Shown in pieces: positions 24,360 through 34,513 of a stretch of DNA of 64,000 nucleotides. The stretch comes from Turbatrix aceti (taxonomy: Eukaryota; Nematoda; Chromadorea; Rhabditida; Panagrolaimidae). Positions within the stretch are counted from its first letter, which is position 1. Every line of letters begins with the position of its first letter. A model generated the notes under the pieces. The model saw only the letters and a list, made by a program, of their open reading frames with translations. It searched no databases and was not told the DNA's origin. The position numbers and the translations under genes were made by a program. The DNA lies in NCBI GenBank assembly GCA_963969345.1, contig OZ017768.1:4922718-4986717 (forward strand), in the 5' to 3' direction.

Positions 24360-24920
24360 ATGAATCCGACCTGTTTCCTGGTTCTCGCCGCAGTCATCTT
24401 CGCCGCTTCCAATGCTTGCAGCTCGGTCGCCGGTCCTCTGATCGCGAATCCGACATTCACGTTCACCTTCAGCCCTCCGGTTGCCTGGACGTATGCCAAT
24501 TCTACGGAATCCGTATACCCCGGTCAGGAGACGACCCTCCAGGGCGCGTTGAATAATGTCAACGAAAACGTCCTCGAAACCGTCACCGAAGGCCTCAGCC
24601 GACTCGGCTTCTCGACGGGCCAGGCAAGTCAGTGGAAGCAGAACGGCTACAACCCGCAGCCCATCCTCATCGTCGACAGCACCAATACCACCGAGGCTGT
24701 CAATGGCACGTACATCGCGTCGGGTGGCACCGTGCTCCAGCAGCGCACTGGCAACGGACCGGTGACGTACAGCGAGGATATCACCATCGGCGTCACGGGG
24801 CAGACCCTCGCGCTCTACTCCTCGCAGCAGTGGGGTCAGCTCGCGGATCAGGTCGTCAGCCTCCTCGCCATCCGCTACCGGGTCCGCTTTTTGACTCCTG
24901 TCACGATCGGCGGACAGTAA
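24360..24920 (+). CDS. Single-exon secreted protein of unknown function
   Basis: One exon, 186 aa, ending in TAA. Residues 1-19 (MNPTCFLVLAAVIFAASNA) form a signal peptide with a likely cleavage before CSSVAGP. The mature part has N-glycosylation sequons at NST, NTT and NGT, only one cysteine, and alternating hydrophobic and Thr/Ser residues suggesting beta structure (TFTFTFSPP, GPVTYSEDITIGVTG). I know no matching family. Codon use is distinctly GC-rich compared with the surrounding AT-rich DNA. The lack of introns and the strong TATA box set it apart from its neighbours and fit an abundantly expressed secreted product; that is inference. Confidence 0.8.
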   Translation: MNPTCFLVLAAVIFAASNACSSVAGPLIANPTFTFTFSPPVAWTYANSTESVYPGQETTLQGALNNVNENVLETVTEGLSRLGFSTGQASQWKQNGYNPQPILIVDSTNTTEAVNGTYIASGGTVLQQRTGNGPVTYSEDITIGVTGQTLALYSSQQWGQLADQVVSLLAIRYRVRFLTPVTIGGQ

Positions 24921-25086
24921 CCAATTTTTTAAGTTAAAAAAAAATCGTATGACCCTTTTAAAAAAAAATAAAAATAAATTTCCGTGCATCAAATTTTTTT
25001 TAAAAAAGACTAGTTTATGTGGTCTGATATGTCTGTTGTCTGTGAACGAGTGGAAATTTCCTAATATTTCCCCAGCCGGAGGCGAC

Positions 25087-26475
25087 TCAGAGAAACCTGT
25101 ACGTGAGGTCGAGGCTGAATTCGTAGGCGAAGAAGAAGATGAACGCGCCGGCGGAGGTCCAAAGCGTCCGGGGCACAGCGCCGGCGAAGAGCTTGTGCGC
25201 GCCCTCCTCCCGCCTCACGTGCAGCAGGAGCCGCCACGTCGTCGGCGCCGTATCCGCGAGCATCGTGCGCGTCTTCACGACGTCGAAGGGATTCGTCACA
25301 AACGCCGAAAATGCGCCTGCAGCTGATCCGGCGATCGCGGATTCGAGGGGCGTGCAGCGGTCTTTTTTCTGAAAAATATTTAGATCGGGGTTGGCATCAA
25401 GGTTCTCAACGGGTCAATTTTTTTAATGTTCGTGAAAATCATAAAAAATTGATTTAAAAAAATGAAAAAAAATAAGCTCAAAAAACGCCAAAATTATTTT
25501 TAAAAAATTTTAAAACACACAAATTGCGCTTTTTTATACGCTATTTTCAAAATGTAAAAAAAATTTAGCATCACAAAAAAAATGTAAGAACCACGGGGGC
25601 GAACAGCCGTTTTTGTTGTACTCGAACGAACGCAAACATTTTTGTCAGTATTCGCGAACGAACAGATTTTTAGTATATTTTATACAAAATTTTGTCCAAA
25701 CTGGGCATAAAAACGTAAATTTTGGTACTATGCGTTTTCACGTTTTTGGATCAAAATTTTTGTTAGTTTTATCTGTTCGGAAAATTTTAATTTGTTCGCG
25801 AACGAACACAAACGTTCGCCCCTCCCTGGTAAGAACGTTACAGGCACTTTTTTCCAGTCAAACGTGACTTACCTTGTACTTGGCCCACTCCCGCTTCAGC
25901 CACTCCCAGGACATGAGTTCGAGCGCGGAAAACGGGATCTCACGGAAGATCATCGGCCCCAGGCCCCGGTAGAAGCCTCGAAAACCGTCTCTTCTGTAGA
26001 TGCACTGCATCATGTGGATCAGCGACTCGCCATGGCCCATCTGAGCCCGCTGTTTGATGACTTCGATCGGAACTCGGATCCCAGAGGTCGTGAGCTCCGC
26101 AACTGCGCCTGCCATCGCATCTCCGAGTGGTGCTAAAAAAAAGATCACCTGAAAAAAGAGCGAAGAAAAAAATCATAAAAACCCACCTTCGATGAGCTGC
26201 AGCCGCTTCGTGGACGAATAAACCAGAAAAAAGACAGCAGCATCCGGGATGCCGAAGAGTGCCACAGCCGGCAGACCTCGGTAGAGGTTTCTGAAGCCAC
26301 CTGACGCGAAAAAGCCCTGTCCTGACTGAAGGCGAGTCTTGACTGTGTCCAGGGGATAGAGCGAGACATCCACGGTCAGTCCGGCACTCGCGCCTGCGAT
26401 CGCCCACCGCACGAGATCCCTGGAAGTGTGCGTGGATCCTGTGCCGGCGCCGACAGCGCTGGTTTCCATTTCCAT
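25087..26475 (-). CDS. Mitochondrial S-adenosylmethionine carrier (SLC25A26 type)
   Basis: Three exons: 26475-26187, 26132-25873, 25368-25087, 276 aa, matching the usual length of about 270. It exchanges cytosolic S-adenosylmethionine for S-adenosylhomocysteine across the inner mitochondrial membrane. The three carrier repeats are clear, each with its P.[DE]..[KR] signature: PLDTVKTR, PIEVIKQR, PFDVVKTR. Other SAMC-like features are GIPDAAVFFLVYSSTK, the odd-numbered-helix motif with Glu in repeat 2, and REIPFSALELMSWEWLK. Intron 2 (25369-25872) is enlarged by a hAT-like repeat. I assign the SAM subtype by overall resemblance; other SLC25 members are less likely. Confidence 0.9.
25592..25828. 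mobile_element. GAACG hAT-like MITE with perfect 8-bp target duplication
   Basis: The element is 237 bp inside intron 2 of the SAM carrier. It starts CACGGGGGCGAACAG, ends GTTCGCCCCTCCCTG, and is flanked by GTAAGAAC at 25584-25591 and 25829-25836. The interior carries repeats of TTCGCGAACGAACA. This is the best-preserved copy and defines the family ends; similar sequence recurs at least seven more times in the window. Confidence 0.85.
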
Positions 26476-27018
26476 CAGCAGAAAAAAATATGAAGGCTAA
26501 TCACATATAGGCCACTGCGAAGGCGCAAAGGCCACTTCAGCGCAATCAAGTGAGCTTTCTCGGCTCTTCTTTCCTTTTCGCTGCGGAACCTTTTTTTGAA
26601 TAGAGTTCATCGACGCTTTTGTTTGTTTTAGCAGCTGTGCTGCGGATTCTAGGATAGAATTCGCGTTTGAGGACGGATGAAAGCGTGAAAACAGGCATCT
26701 GCCCACAACGAGCGCTTTTCTTCTAATTCATGAGTTTTACCGCGATTTTTGTTGCGCGAGGCGTTTTTATGCGCAGGTTTTGTGCCAAGTTTTTATAGAC
26801 AGGCTTATCTCGTTTCTATATGATTAGTTTTGAGCGTTTTACGTTTCATTTGGACGACAATCGTGAGATCTGATCATTTTCAATGATTTTGACGGTTGAA
26901 GTTATTTTTTCTCTGCAAACCGCGATTTTTTACATTTTTATCGTTTTTCATTATTTTCACGTCAAATTTCACCCTTTGCGATTCGTTTTTTCATTAAACC
27001 GGCAACTTTCAGCCAACA
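26476..27018. other. Divergent intergenic region between SAM carrier and SF3B5
   Basis: These 543 bp separate two head-to-head genes and so must hold both promoters. A T-rich tract ends in AACTTTCAG at about 27001-27013, six bases before the SF3B5 ATG; this fits a spliced-leader acceptor. No TATA box is evident. Confidence 0.5.
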
Positions 27019-27309
27019 ATGTCCTCATCACAAGCAGCGGCATCGACGGAGCGCTTCCACGTGCTCGCGCAGCTCGAGCACCTCCAATCCCGCTATACCG
27101 GCTGCGGGCACGCCGACAGCAACCGCTGGGACTGGATGACGAATCAGCACCGCGACACGTCTGCCTCCATCATTGGCCATCCCGACCACCTGAGCTTCAT
27201 GGCCGTCACCAAGAACTACAGCCGGGAGCGGGCTCGAGTCGAGCAGCTTGACAAGATGCTCCAGCCCTGCGGACCGCCTCCCAAGAAGACCATGCTTGAC
27301 GATCTCTGA
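27019..27309 (+). CDS. SF3B5: Splicing factor 3B subunit 5 (SF3b10)
   Basis: A single exon of 96 aa; human SF3B5 has 86. It is a small subunit of the SF3b part of U2 snRNP, in the nucleus, which recognises the intron branch point. Diagnostic blocks are present: LEHLQSRYTGCGHADSNRW, NQHRDT, and MLQPCGPP near the C-terminus. The extra length is an N-terminal Ser/Ala extension. The ATG is preceded closely by a CTTTCAG acceptor, so the mRNA is probably trans-spliced with almost no leader. Confidence 0.96.
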   Translation: MSSSQAAASTERFHVLAQLEHLQSRYTGCGHADSNRWDWMTNQHRDTSASIIGHPDHLSFMAVTKNYSRERARVEQLDKMLQPCGPPPKKTMLDDL

Positions 27310-27371
27310 GGATTCGAGTTGTTTCTGTTGTGTATAAACTCGTTTTAAATATACATTTTGAACCGATCTTT

Positions 27372-27530
27372 GGGCACTTTGGGTTTTCTCGCCGCGAAAT
27401 TTTGTTATCCCGCCACGAATTTGGTCTTTTGGCGTTTTTTTGCGATTTGAAGTGAGCACCATTTGTTGAACTCGTTTTTGGACATTTTGTGTTTTCCTGC
27501 CGCGAAATTTTGTTATCCCGCCACGAATTC
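27372..27530. repeat. Tandem duplication with a 108-bp period downstream of SF3B5
   Basis: GCCGCGAAATTTTGTTATCC followed by CGCCACGAATT occurs at 27391 and again at 27499, with the surrounding GGGCACTTTGGGTTTTC and GGACATTTTGTGTTTTC also related. Two copies only; probably a local duplication in the 3' flank. Confidence 0.75.
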
Positions 27531-27857
27531 TGTTTTTGGTGGTTTTTTGATGATTCAATTTTGTATGTGAGTGATTATTTTATTATAGGGCAGGGCATAG
27601 TTGTACTCTACGTTCGGGACTGTGAGGGGGTGTCCACGGGCTTCTGCAAGCCTGTGTGACCCCGGTTCATCGGGGAAACGAGGTCAAAACAAGACACTGC
27701 GAGATGATCTTCTTTGGTCGAAGGACGATCGATGGGGAGAGGGAGGGAGGGCGGAATTACGAGCGAGAGGGGGAGGCCGATCTCGGAGGAGGCCTGGAGT
27801 GCTTGGAGGGCCCGCGAGCTGCATCGAACCTAGCCTAGTGGCGAACGAACTTGTTGC

Positions 27858-28151
27858 TCAGTTAAGCTTGTTGCTCTCAGCGTCGAGCGTCGGGACGAGG
27901 GGTTGACGCTTCTGCACACCCCAGCCGTACTGAAAACAGAGTATTTGAGTTTTTGGAAGCCAGGAAAAGAGGAAAGAGGGCCCGGGCTGGCTCACCTTGG
28001 CAAAGACGGTTTCGTCGTCATCCTTGCTCACGCAGCAGTACAGAATGCACGTGATCGAGATGAGGAAGACGATGGCGAAGAAGGCGAGCCACACGACGAT
28101 GGGACCGAAGTAGTCGATGAGGTCGAGGTTCTGCTTCAGGTCTACTGCCAT
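27858..28151 (-). CDS. Small single-pass membrane protein, 75 aa
   Basis: Two exons, 28151-27996 and 27929-27858, join in phase 0. A short acidic N-terminus (MAVDLKQNLDLIDYFGP) precedes one hydrophobic helix (IVVWLAFFAIVFLISITCIL), a CC pair that could be palmitoylated, and an acidic-then-basic tail (KDDDETVFAKYGWGVQKRQ). There is no signal peptide, so a type III single-pass orientation is likely. Not recognised. Its splice sites and clean two-exon coding support a real gene despite its size. Confidence 0.65.
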   Translation of the reverse strand: MAVDLKQNLDLIDYFGPIVVWLAFFAIVFLISITCILYCCVSKDDDETVFAKVSQPGPSFLFSWLPKTQILCFQYGWGVQKRQPLVPTLDAESNKLN

Positions 28152-31100
28152 GGTCGACACTGCCCTCTGCCAAAGAATTTGGCATCAGTCAGTCAGTCAT
28201 CGGAAGGCGCGGTGCAACGAATATGGGGAGATAAACAATGGCCGCGGCAATGGAAAAGGGGCACGGCTGCCCATTTTGATGAATTTAAAAAAACATGCAT
28301 TTGTGGGACGAAAAACGTAGAATTTGGGCCAAACCCGAGCAAAACGCATTTTTAAATGACAGGAATTCGAGCGAGCCTTGTTTTTATTTAGGGCTCAAAA
28401 ACTCTGCTAGAGGCAAAAAAACATTGGAACGGCGTAGAAAAATAAATATTTTTATCCAGCTCATGGCCCAGACCAGAAAGAACACCAGGTGGTTGGGTGT
28501 ATCGATTTGCCCAGGCTAACATAAGAGAATTAAAAATGTCATAGCAGCGTGTCGTCCGACAGCTGCGGATATAGCAGCCTACCCTGCTGCCAGTGGCATC
28601 GGCGAGAGTGAGATAAAGAGACAAAACAAACCACAACCACATCCAAGTTGGTCGGCGGTTGATGGTTGACGGTTCACTCCACAAATTTAAGCGGAAATAC
28701 AGGGGGTCGTTAGGTGCTGTATCAGAGGCCGACTCGTCTGTGGCTTCCTTTTGCCCGTGTGTAAAAAAATGGGGAAGAGATGGGCGATCCACGCAGGGCC
28801 GGACCGGGACCGCTATGCGGACGACGGATATTATTTTGTATATTTAAAAACATTTCTTTGAGCCAGACAAAAGAAAAAAAGAAGAGAAGAAAACGACGAA
28901 GCTCCCGTGAGCAACAGCAACAGCAGCGGAGGCCGCCTAGGCGGCCGCCAACCGCGGAGCCAAGACAAACAAGAAAAATGTGGATGTGGATGTGGATGAG
29001 ACCGAAGCAAAGCCCCGGTCGTGTCGCCCCAAATGCGGCACTTTTTGGCAGCCCACGTCGACGGAGCGCACGCAAAGGCACTTTTTTGACTTTGGCACGC
29101 CACCAGCGCCGTCGCGACACCTTTTAAACATCCAGGAAGTCAAACTTTTTAAAAATCAACCCCAAAGGTGTAAAAACCCCCCTTGCTGGTGTGTACATTG
29201 GGCCGTGCCAAAAAAAGTCAGCTTATTGAGACCCTCAGCGACGGACGCGGACGCGGCCCAAGGAAGCGCCAAGGGACAGAAAAGACCGCCGCTCGCAAAA
29301 GTGGCTAAAAAAGCGGCGGGAGGACTCGCAAGCTGCCACGCCCGCCTGGTACTCAATCGATTTCGCTGCTTTTTTTTCTCGGTTCACGCCGCCGCTTTTT
29401 TCGTCACCACAGCCGACTGCCGCAGTCGCCGCCGAAGAGCCTCTCTGCGGTGATGACGCAGAAGAGAGCTGACTCTTCTTGCGGCCTTCCGCTCCGCAAG
29501 TTGGGGGGCACATGCCACAAAAATGAGATTGTCTGGAAATTGGCAAACACGAAGGTCAGTTTGGAGAAGGATAGAAAAAAGGGGGAAGGAAAGAGGATCA
29601 GAGAGAACACGGACGTGTCCCGGGCCCGAAATCGAGCAATAAAGAGCTCCGGCTTGTAAAACAGGGGCGCAGGCAGACGGAATCGGCTTTTACCTGTGAA
29701 AGCAGGTGAGCAGTCGGAGACGTACATAAGTTTTACGGTACACGCCTACCCTTCGACACCCGCTCTGGTGGCGAAATATTTAGAAAGTCATCAGTCGCAA
29801 CCAACCTGGCTGGCTGTACCTCATAGCTATGTATTTTGCTTTTGTCTGTCGCCTCGAAAGACAAACTCCCGTGACGCAATTCTCTCCCTTTTTTCCTCGG
29901 CTTAAAATACATATCTACACCCGTTGACTTGAAATTCGACAATGTACATCGTACGCATGCAGAGACTGCTGCTGCTCTGTCTGCGCGCCTCTTCGCCGCG
30001 CTGATCATCGCAGAGGGGAAAGGCTGGCTGAAATTCGGTCTTCCTAGCCACCAAAGTAGATGGAAAAACATACGTACGCTGCTCTTGTCCGGTGCTTTTT
30101 CTTCCTTTCTTTTCTCTTTCCGGGGTTTTTTCTTTGTAAATGTCAAAAAAACCGCGACGAAGAGAATAGGAAGAAGAATGCCAGATCAAACATTCACCCG
30201 CGAAGAAAGGTGAAAGAGGTACAAGCGTCGGCGCTGGCGCCGGGCCCCTGCGCAGCACAATGCTTAAAAAAAACACAGTGCCTCCTAAAAAAATTCTGTG
30301 CCGGGAATTTTTACCTAAAATGGTCGATTTTTTGGAAAATTGATCAAAAACAAGTCAAAATCGAATAAATTCAAAAACAAAAAGGTGAACCCTCAAAGTC
30401 ATCGGCGGAGACAAATTCGGTGGAGGTAAATTGTACGACCCCCAACATCTGGCAACTTGAGTATTTGCACATCTTCGGCACCATCATTTACAAACATGTG
30501 CAACACGGAGACATCGTAATACATACATATCTTCTGTCACGAATAAATGCCCATTAATCGGCTCTAATGACGGCATGCCGCAAACGACTTCGACTCGTTC
30601 AACGATGATGCACCGTTCCAGAGACAGGATTTCCGCTGGAGTCGTTGGAGTCATCTATCGGCACGGGCACGGGCACGGGCACGGGAAATGACGACTCAGT
30701 CAGTCAGACAAATCCGGATGCGTGTTTCCAGGAATTCTTTAGCAGCCAAAAAACGGGAGCAGAAGTCGATCGTTGGTTGCGTTGCAGCTGCAAAAAAAAA
30801 GTGTCATTGTCGACTTCCGACTTCTTTTTCCGGGTTTTAGGCCGGTGGGGTGGCCACTTAGTTAGTTAGTCAGGGTCTTGTTTCCCGCGGCCGACGGCAC
30901 CCCCTCGGGCGATGCTGCTTTGTCAAACGTCAAAAAACTCCGTAATCCCGAGCGTTCCTGGCGGGAGGCAGTCTTAGTTAGTGGGGCCCTTCTCGCTGCT
31001 TTGATCCCTTCGCCGCCTCGCCTCCTCGACTGCAGCCGACCAGAAGCCAGGAGGGTAAGTGCTGCTCTCGTTGTAGACTCGCGCCGCCGCCGGCACGACT

Positions 31101-34100
31101 ACTGACTGACTGACTGCACTACCGGGAGGATGTACTATCTGCTCCTCGCCCGCCCGAACCGTCCGTGTCCTTTCTCCCTGCGTTCTTGCGCTGTACTTTT
31201 TTTTATAAACATACATTTCTTGTCACATCCCTATCTCTATCCCTCCTCCAAGCACGTGCTTGAAGTCTGCCGGCTACGAGGAGCTCCTAATTGCCACGTT
31301 CGTTGTCGCCCCGCGGCTACGGTCGGGCGTACATAATCTGCACTTTGATAGTCGTGCCGCCGCCGCTGCGACACCTGGCTTCCAGGCTGCTAAAGGTCGT
31401 GCCACATTTGATTTGTCATTCTAAAAAGTTGAAAGACGTCGTCAATGTTGGTCGGGGCGATGTTTGATCTGGTTGCCACCACTCCAGAGACACACTTCTG
31501 TCCAACAAGACCGATCTGGTCACTCTGCGCATAACCCAGCACAGCAAAGGCGTTTTTTTTGCAAGTAAGATGTAAAAGCGTACAAGTACCAATTTTTGCT
31601 TCCCGGTACATGCAAAAGCTTACAAACGCCGTCTCGCGCTTGAAGGTGAACGCAAACACTTGTAGATATCGAGTTTTGGCAAACAGGCGATTACAAAAAA
31701 CTTGCAATGCAATGCAACTGCTTTCAAGTAACTAAAAAAACTTGTAAACACGCTTTTGAGCCTGAAAGTGAATACAAACGCTTAGGTTTTGCCTGTCACC
31801 GACTTTGACGCCATAAATGTGCTTCCAAGTACTTATAAAAACTCGCAATCAGCGTTCCGACGCTCGAAAACACTGTTTGACATCGATTTTTCTGCGATTC
31901 ACGCAACTTTGTTTTTTTCGTCGTTTTGATGACTTTACGTCGTTTTTTGTTGTTTCGTCCATTTTTCGTCGTATTTTTCTACTTTCTACGGTCAAATCCT
32001 AATCGGCAACAAACAGCTGCTCTACTGGACTAACTAGTCGACAACCGTCATCAACTTTGGTGAGTTTTTGGGGTGAAAGCACGAAAGTATCTGTCGCGCG
32101 TGCTATGATGGATTTTCCTCATTTTTATGATTTTCAGGCATAAACCTGAAATCATTGGCTTCGAGTTGACAACATCAACGTCATCAGACCACATCATCAG
32201 TTCAAACAATTTGTTTCGGCACCATTGACGTCTTCAAAAGTACGACTGACGACGAAGACAAAATATTTTATTTCTTTTTTTATTTATTTGTTGTTTTTTT
32301 TTGTTTTTTACGTGTTTTTTTGCTCACTTATGATAAATATTGTTTTTTTAACCGACAAACGACTGATGCGAGGGTAAGGGAATCGGGATTATAAAGCAAA
32401 CGCGAGCCGGCGATTCGTCGTTTTTTTAAACGCTTGCAAACACAGATATGCTCACAAGTAACCTAAAAATGCTTACAAACACAGTCCCATTGCCTACAAA
32501 CGCTAGAAGTGTCTATGAGTGGTCTAGGAGATACTAGAAAGGCGCGCACGTAGTACGAGTACGCTTTTACATCTTACTTGCAAAAAAAACGCCTTTGCTG
32601 TGAGACCCAAACGCTTTACATATTTTTTTTTCTTTGGCATCAGTCTGTTTTGCACAGGCCCGCAGGACTCGGGAGGGGGGGGGGGCGTGGATCATCAATT
32701 ATTCAAAGTCGCCGTTACCCGTCCTTACTTTTCGCCGCCGACTCCCGTTCCTTCAGGTACCGATGGCCGGTGGCGGCGTTTTTTTGTTTGTCTTTGTTTT
32801 GTGTTGCGTTGGAGTGCTTTTCCATCGGTCGCATAGTAAAGTGAAGAGCTCCGGTATTCATAATTGTTGTTCTTCGATCACGTATCCACTTTTCTTTTTT
32901 TTTGCCGCTCGAGTTGAGGATCTTTGGCCCCGTTAGCCCTCCTGTTGACGAAGCAGGAATGTTGTTCGTTATTCGTTATTCCTTCAACGATGATTTGACT
33001 TTATCGTCATTCATGACATCCCTCTTCTTCCGCCTTATAAATGACACCGGTACACGGGGGACAACACTTTTTATCTAATCACAAAAAAACACGAACATTT
33101 AGAATAATTTAAGTTTCTTGCTCTGCACGATCCCGTCGTAGTATGCGTAGTACTATAATAAAACTTTTTCTTCTGGGTCGTAAAGTGACCAAGTGCTGCG
33201 TGTTGCCGGAAATCAGGGGTCCACGTCGTTTTTTTTAAGGAGTTTCAATTCAAAAAACAAAATGGAAACAATCGTGCAGGATTGTTGTCGTGTGTTTGTT
33301 TGGTTTTTGCATCCGGAAAGCGTTCAATCTTGTTTCAAAGGTTACTCCGCATCCGTCATCCACCATTCAGACCGGATGCCGTTCGCAGTATAAAAATTGA
33401 CTAAAACCCGCCCCAAAAAAATTGTTTTCATCAAATTATATTTTCTGTTCGACAATAAATCCACGTTTAATGAATTACAAACCTAAAAATAAATTTTTGC
33501 ATTTAATTTTTTTTTGTAAAAATTTATCGAATGTTTTTAAATGTACTAAAACATGATTTTTCTTACCCCAGCCCAGTTTTATACCCCGATGCCGTCGACG
33601 TCAGATCTGACATCTCACATCAGCCCCCGCGCAGACCACTGACCTCAAAGATCTCTTCTCTTTGAGACCGGTCTCCAGCGTTTTCGGGGACACTAAAGAT
33701 TCTTGGCACCCGTCAAAATTGCAAAAATTAGCCCCCTTGTGCCAGCTAGGTTTTATGGCTGCTTCCTCGCGGGACGTGTTGTCTGTTGTCGTCGTCGTCG
33801 TCGTCGTCGATCCCGCGTCAGAGCTCGTCCAGCGTGCAAAATTGTTTCCCCGTCGCAGACGACGAAGGCATGCACAGCCCCAGCCACAGGCACCTGTGGG
33901 TGCATCGTATTGTCCTCCTAGCCTGCCTGCGACGGCACGCCGTAATTGTTGCCGTCACTCTTCCGCGACCTGTCATAATCGACGACGCTCCCTGCCATTC
34001 TTTCTTGGCCGGTAGCTTGAATTGCAGCGTATCCCGGAGAATAGCAGCGCTCGCAAGACCGCGTCTTCCCATTGTGTGCCTTTTGCCCTTCCAACTGTAT

Positions 34101-34513
34101 GGCACGTTTCTCGGTCGGTCGTTGTTCCCGTCAACACTCCTCGTGCATGCAGGTCCTTGAAATAGTATCCCTCGACCTATTTCGACCGACCGTTAACGTG
34201 ACTTTGCCAGGGGTGACAATCACTCACACCTCGCAGCGTTAATTTACCCTTCGGGTATAAATATTTTGAGCTGTTGACTCAGTCAGTCAATCGAAAGGGG
34301 TGTCTTTTAGTTTTATTTTTTTCTGCCCCGCCTGTGGCTAGGTACTATTTCACCTATTATCACGCTTTTCATCGGCAGTTCATAAATTTTACGCGTTCGA
34401 TGAATTGGCAATAGCTCTTGACAGGCAGTGACTAGCAGCCGCCACCCAAGATTGTTTCCTTCCCGTTTTCAGCGTTGTGCTGGGACCGGTCCGGTGATGC
34501 GCTCTCACGCCAG
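28152..34513. other. Gene-poor region with an inverted-repeat element
   Basis: No gene can be supported. Notable simple sequences are a GGATGTGGATGTGGATG run at about 28981, a palindromic GGCCGCCTAGGCGGCC at about 28931, GGCACG repeats at about 30660-30685 and GTCGTC repeats at about 33790-33810. A 1.06-kb element with terminal inverted repeats lies at 31540-32602. The last stretch before 34514 should hold the promoter of the Cys-loop channel. Confidence 0.45.
31540..32602. mobile_element. 1,063-bp element with about 45-bp terminal inverted repeats
   Basis: The left end CACAGCAAAGGCG continues as a T8 run and GCAAGTAAGATGTAAAAGCG. The right end is its reverse complement up to GCCTTTGCTGTG. 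The interior has recurring motifs such as CGCTTGAAGGTGAACGCAAAC, ACTTGTAAACACGC and CTTACAAACACAG. No coding sequence is seen. The only flanking duplication I can find is the dinucleotide AG, so the superfamily is not clear. Confidence 0.7.

Noticed and set aside
24180..24992. 270-codon open frame on the minus strand
   Set aside because: Antisense of the secreted-protein exon; GC-rich codon use on the plus strand creates it.
28722..29546. Several 90-157 codon frames on both strands
   Set aside because: Overlapping frames over GC-rich simple sequence; none has a family signature.
29733..30276. 124-137 codon minus-strand frames
   Set aside because: Basic low-complexity translation with no motif and no splice partners.
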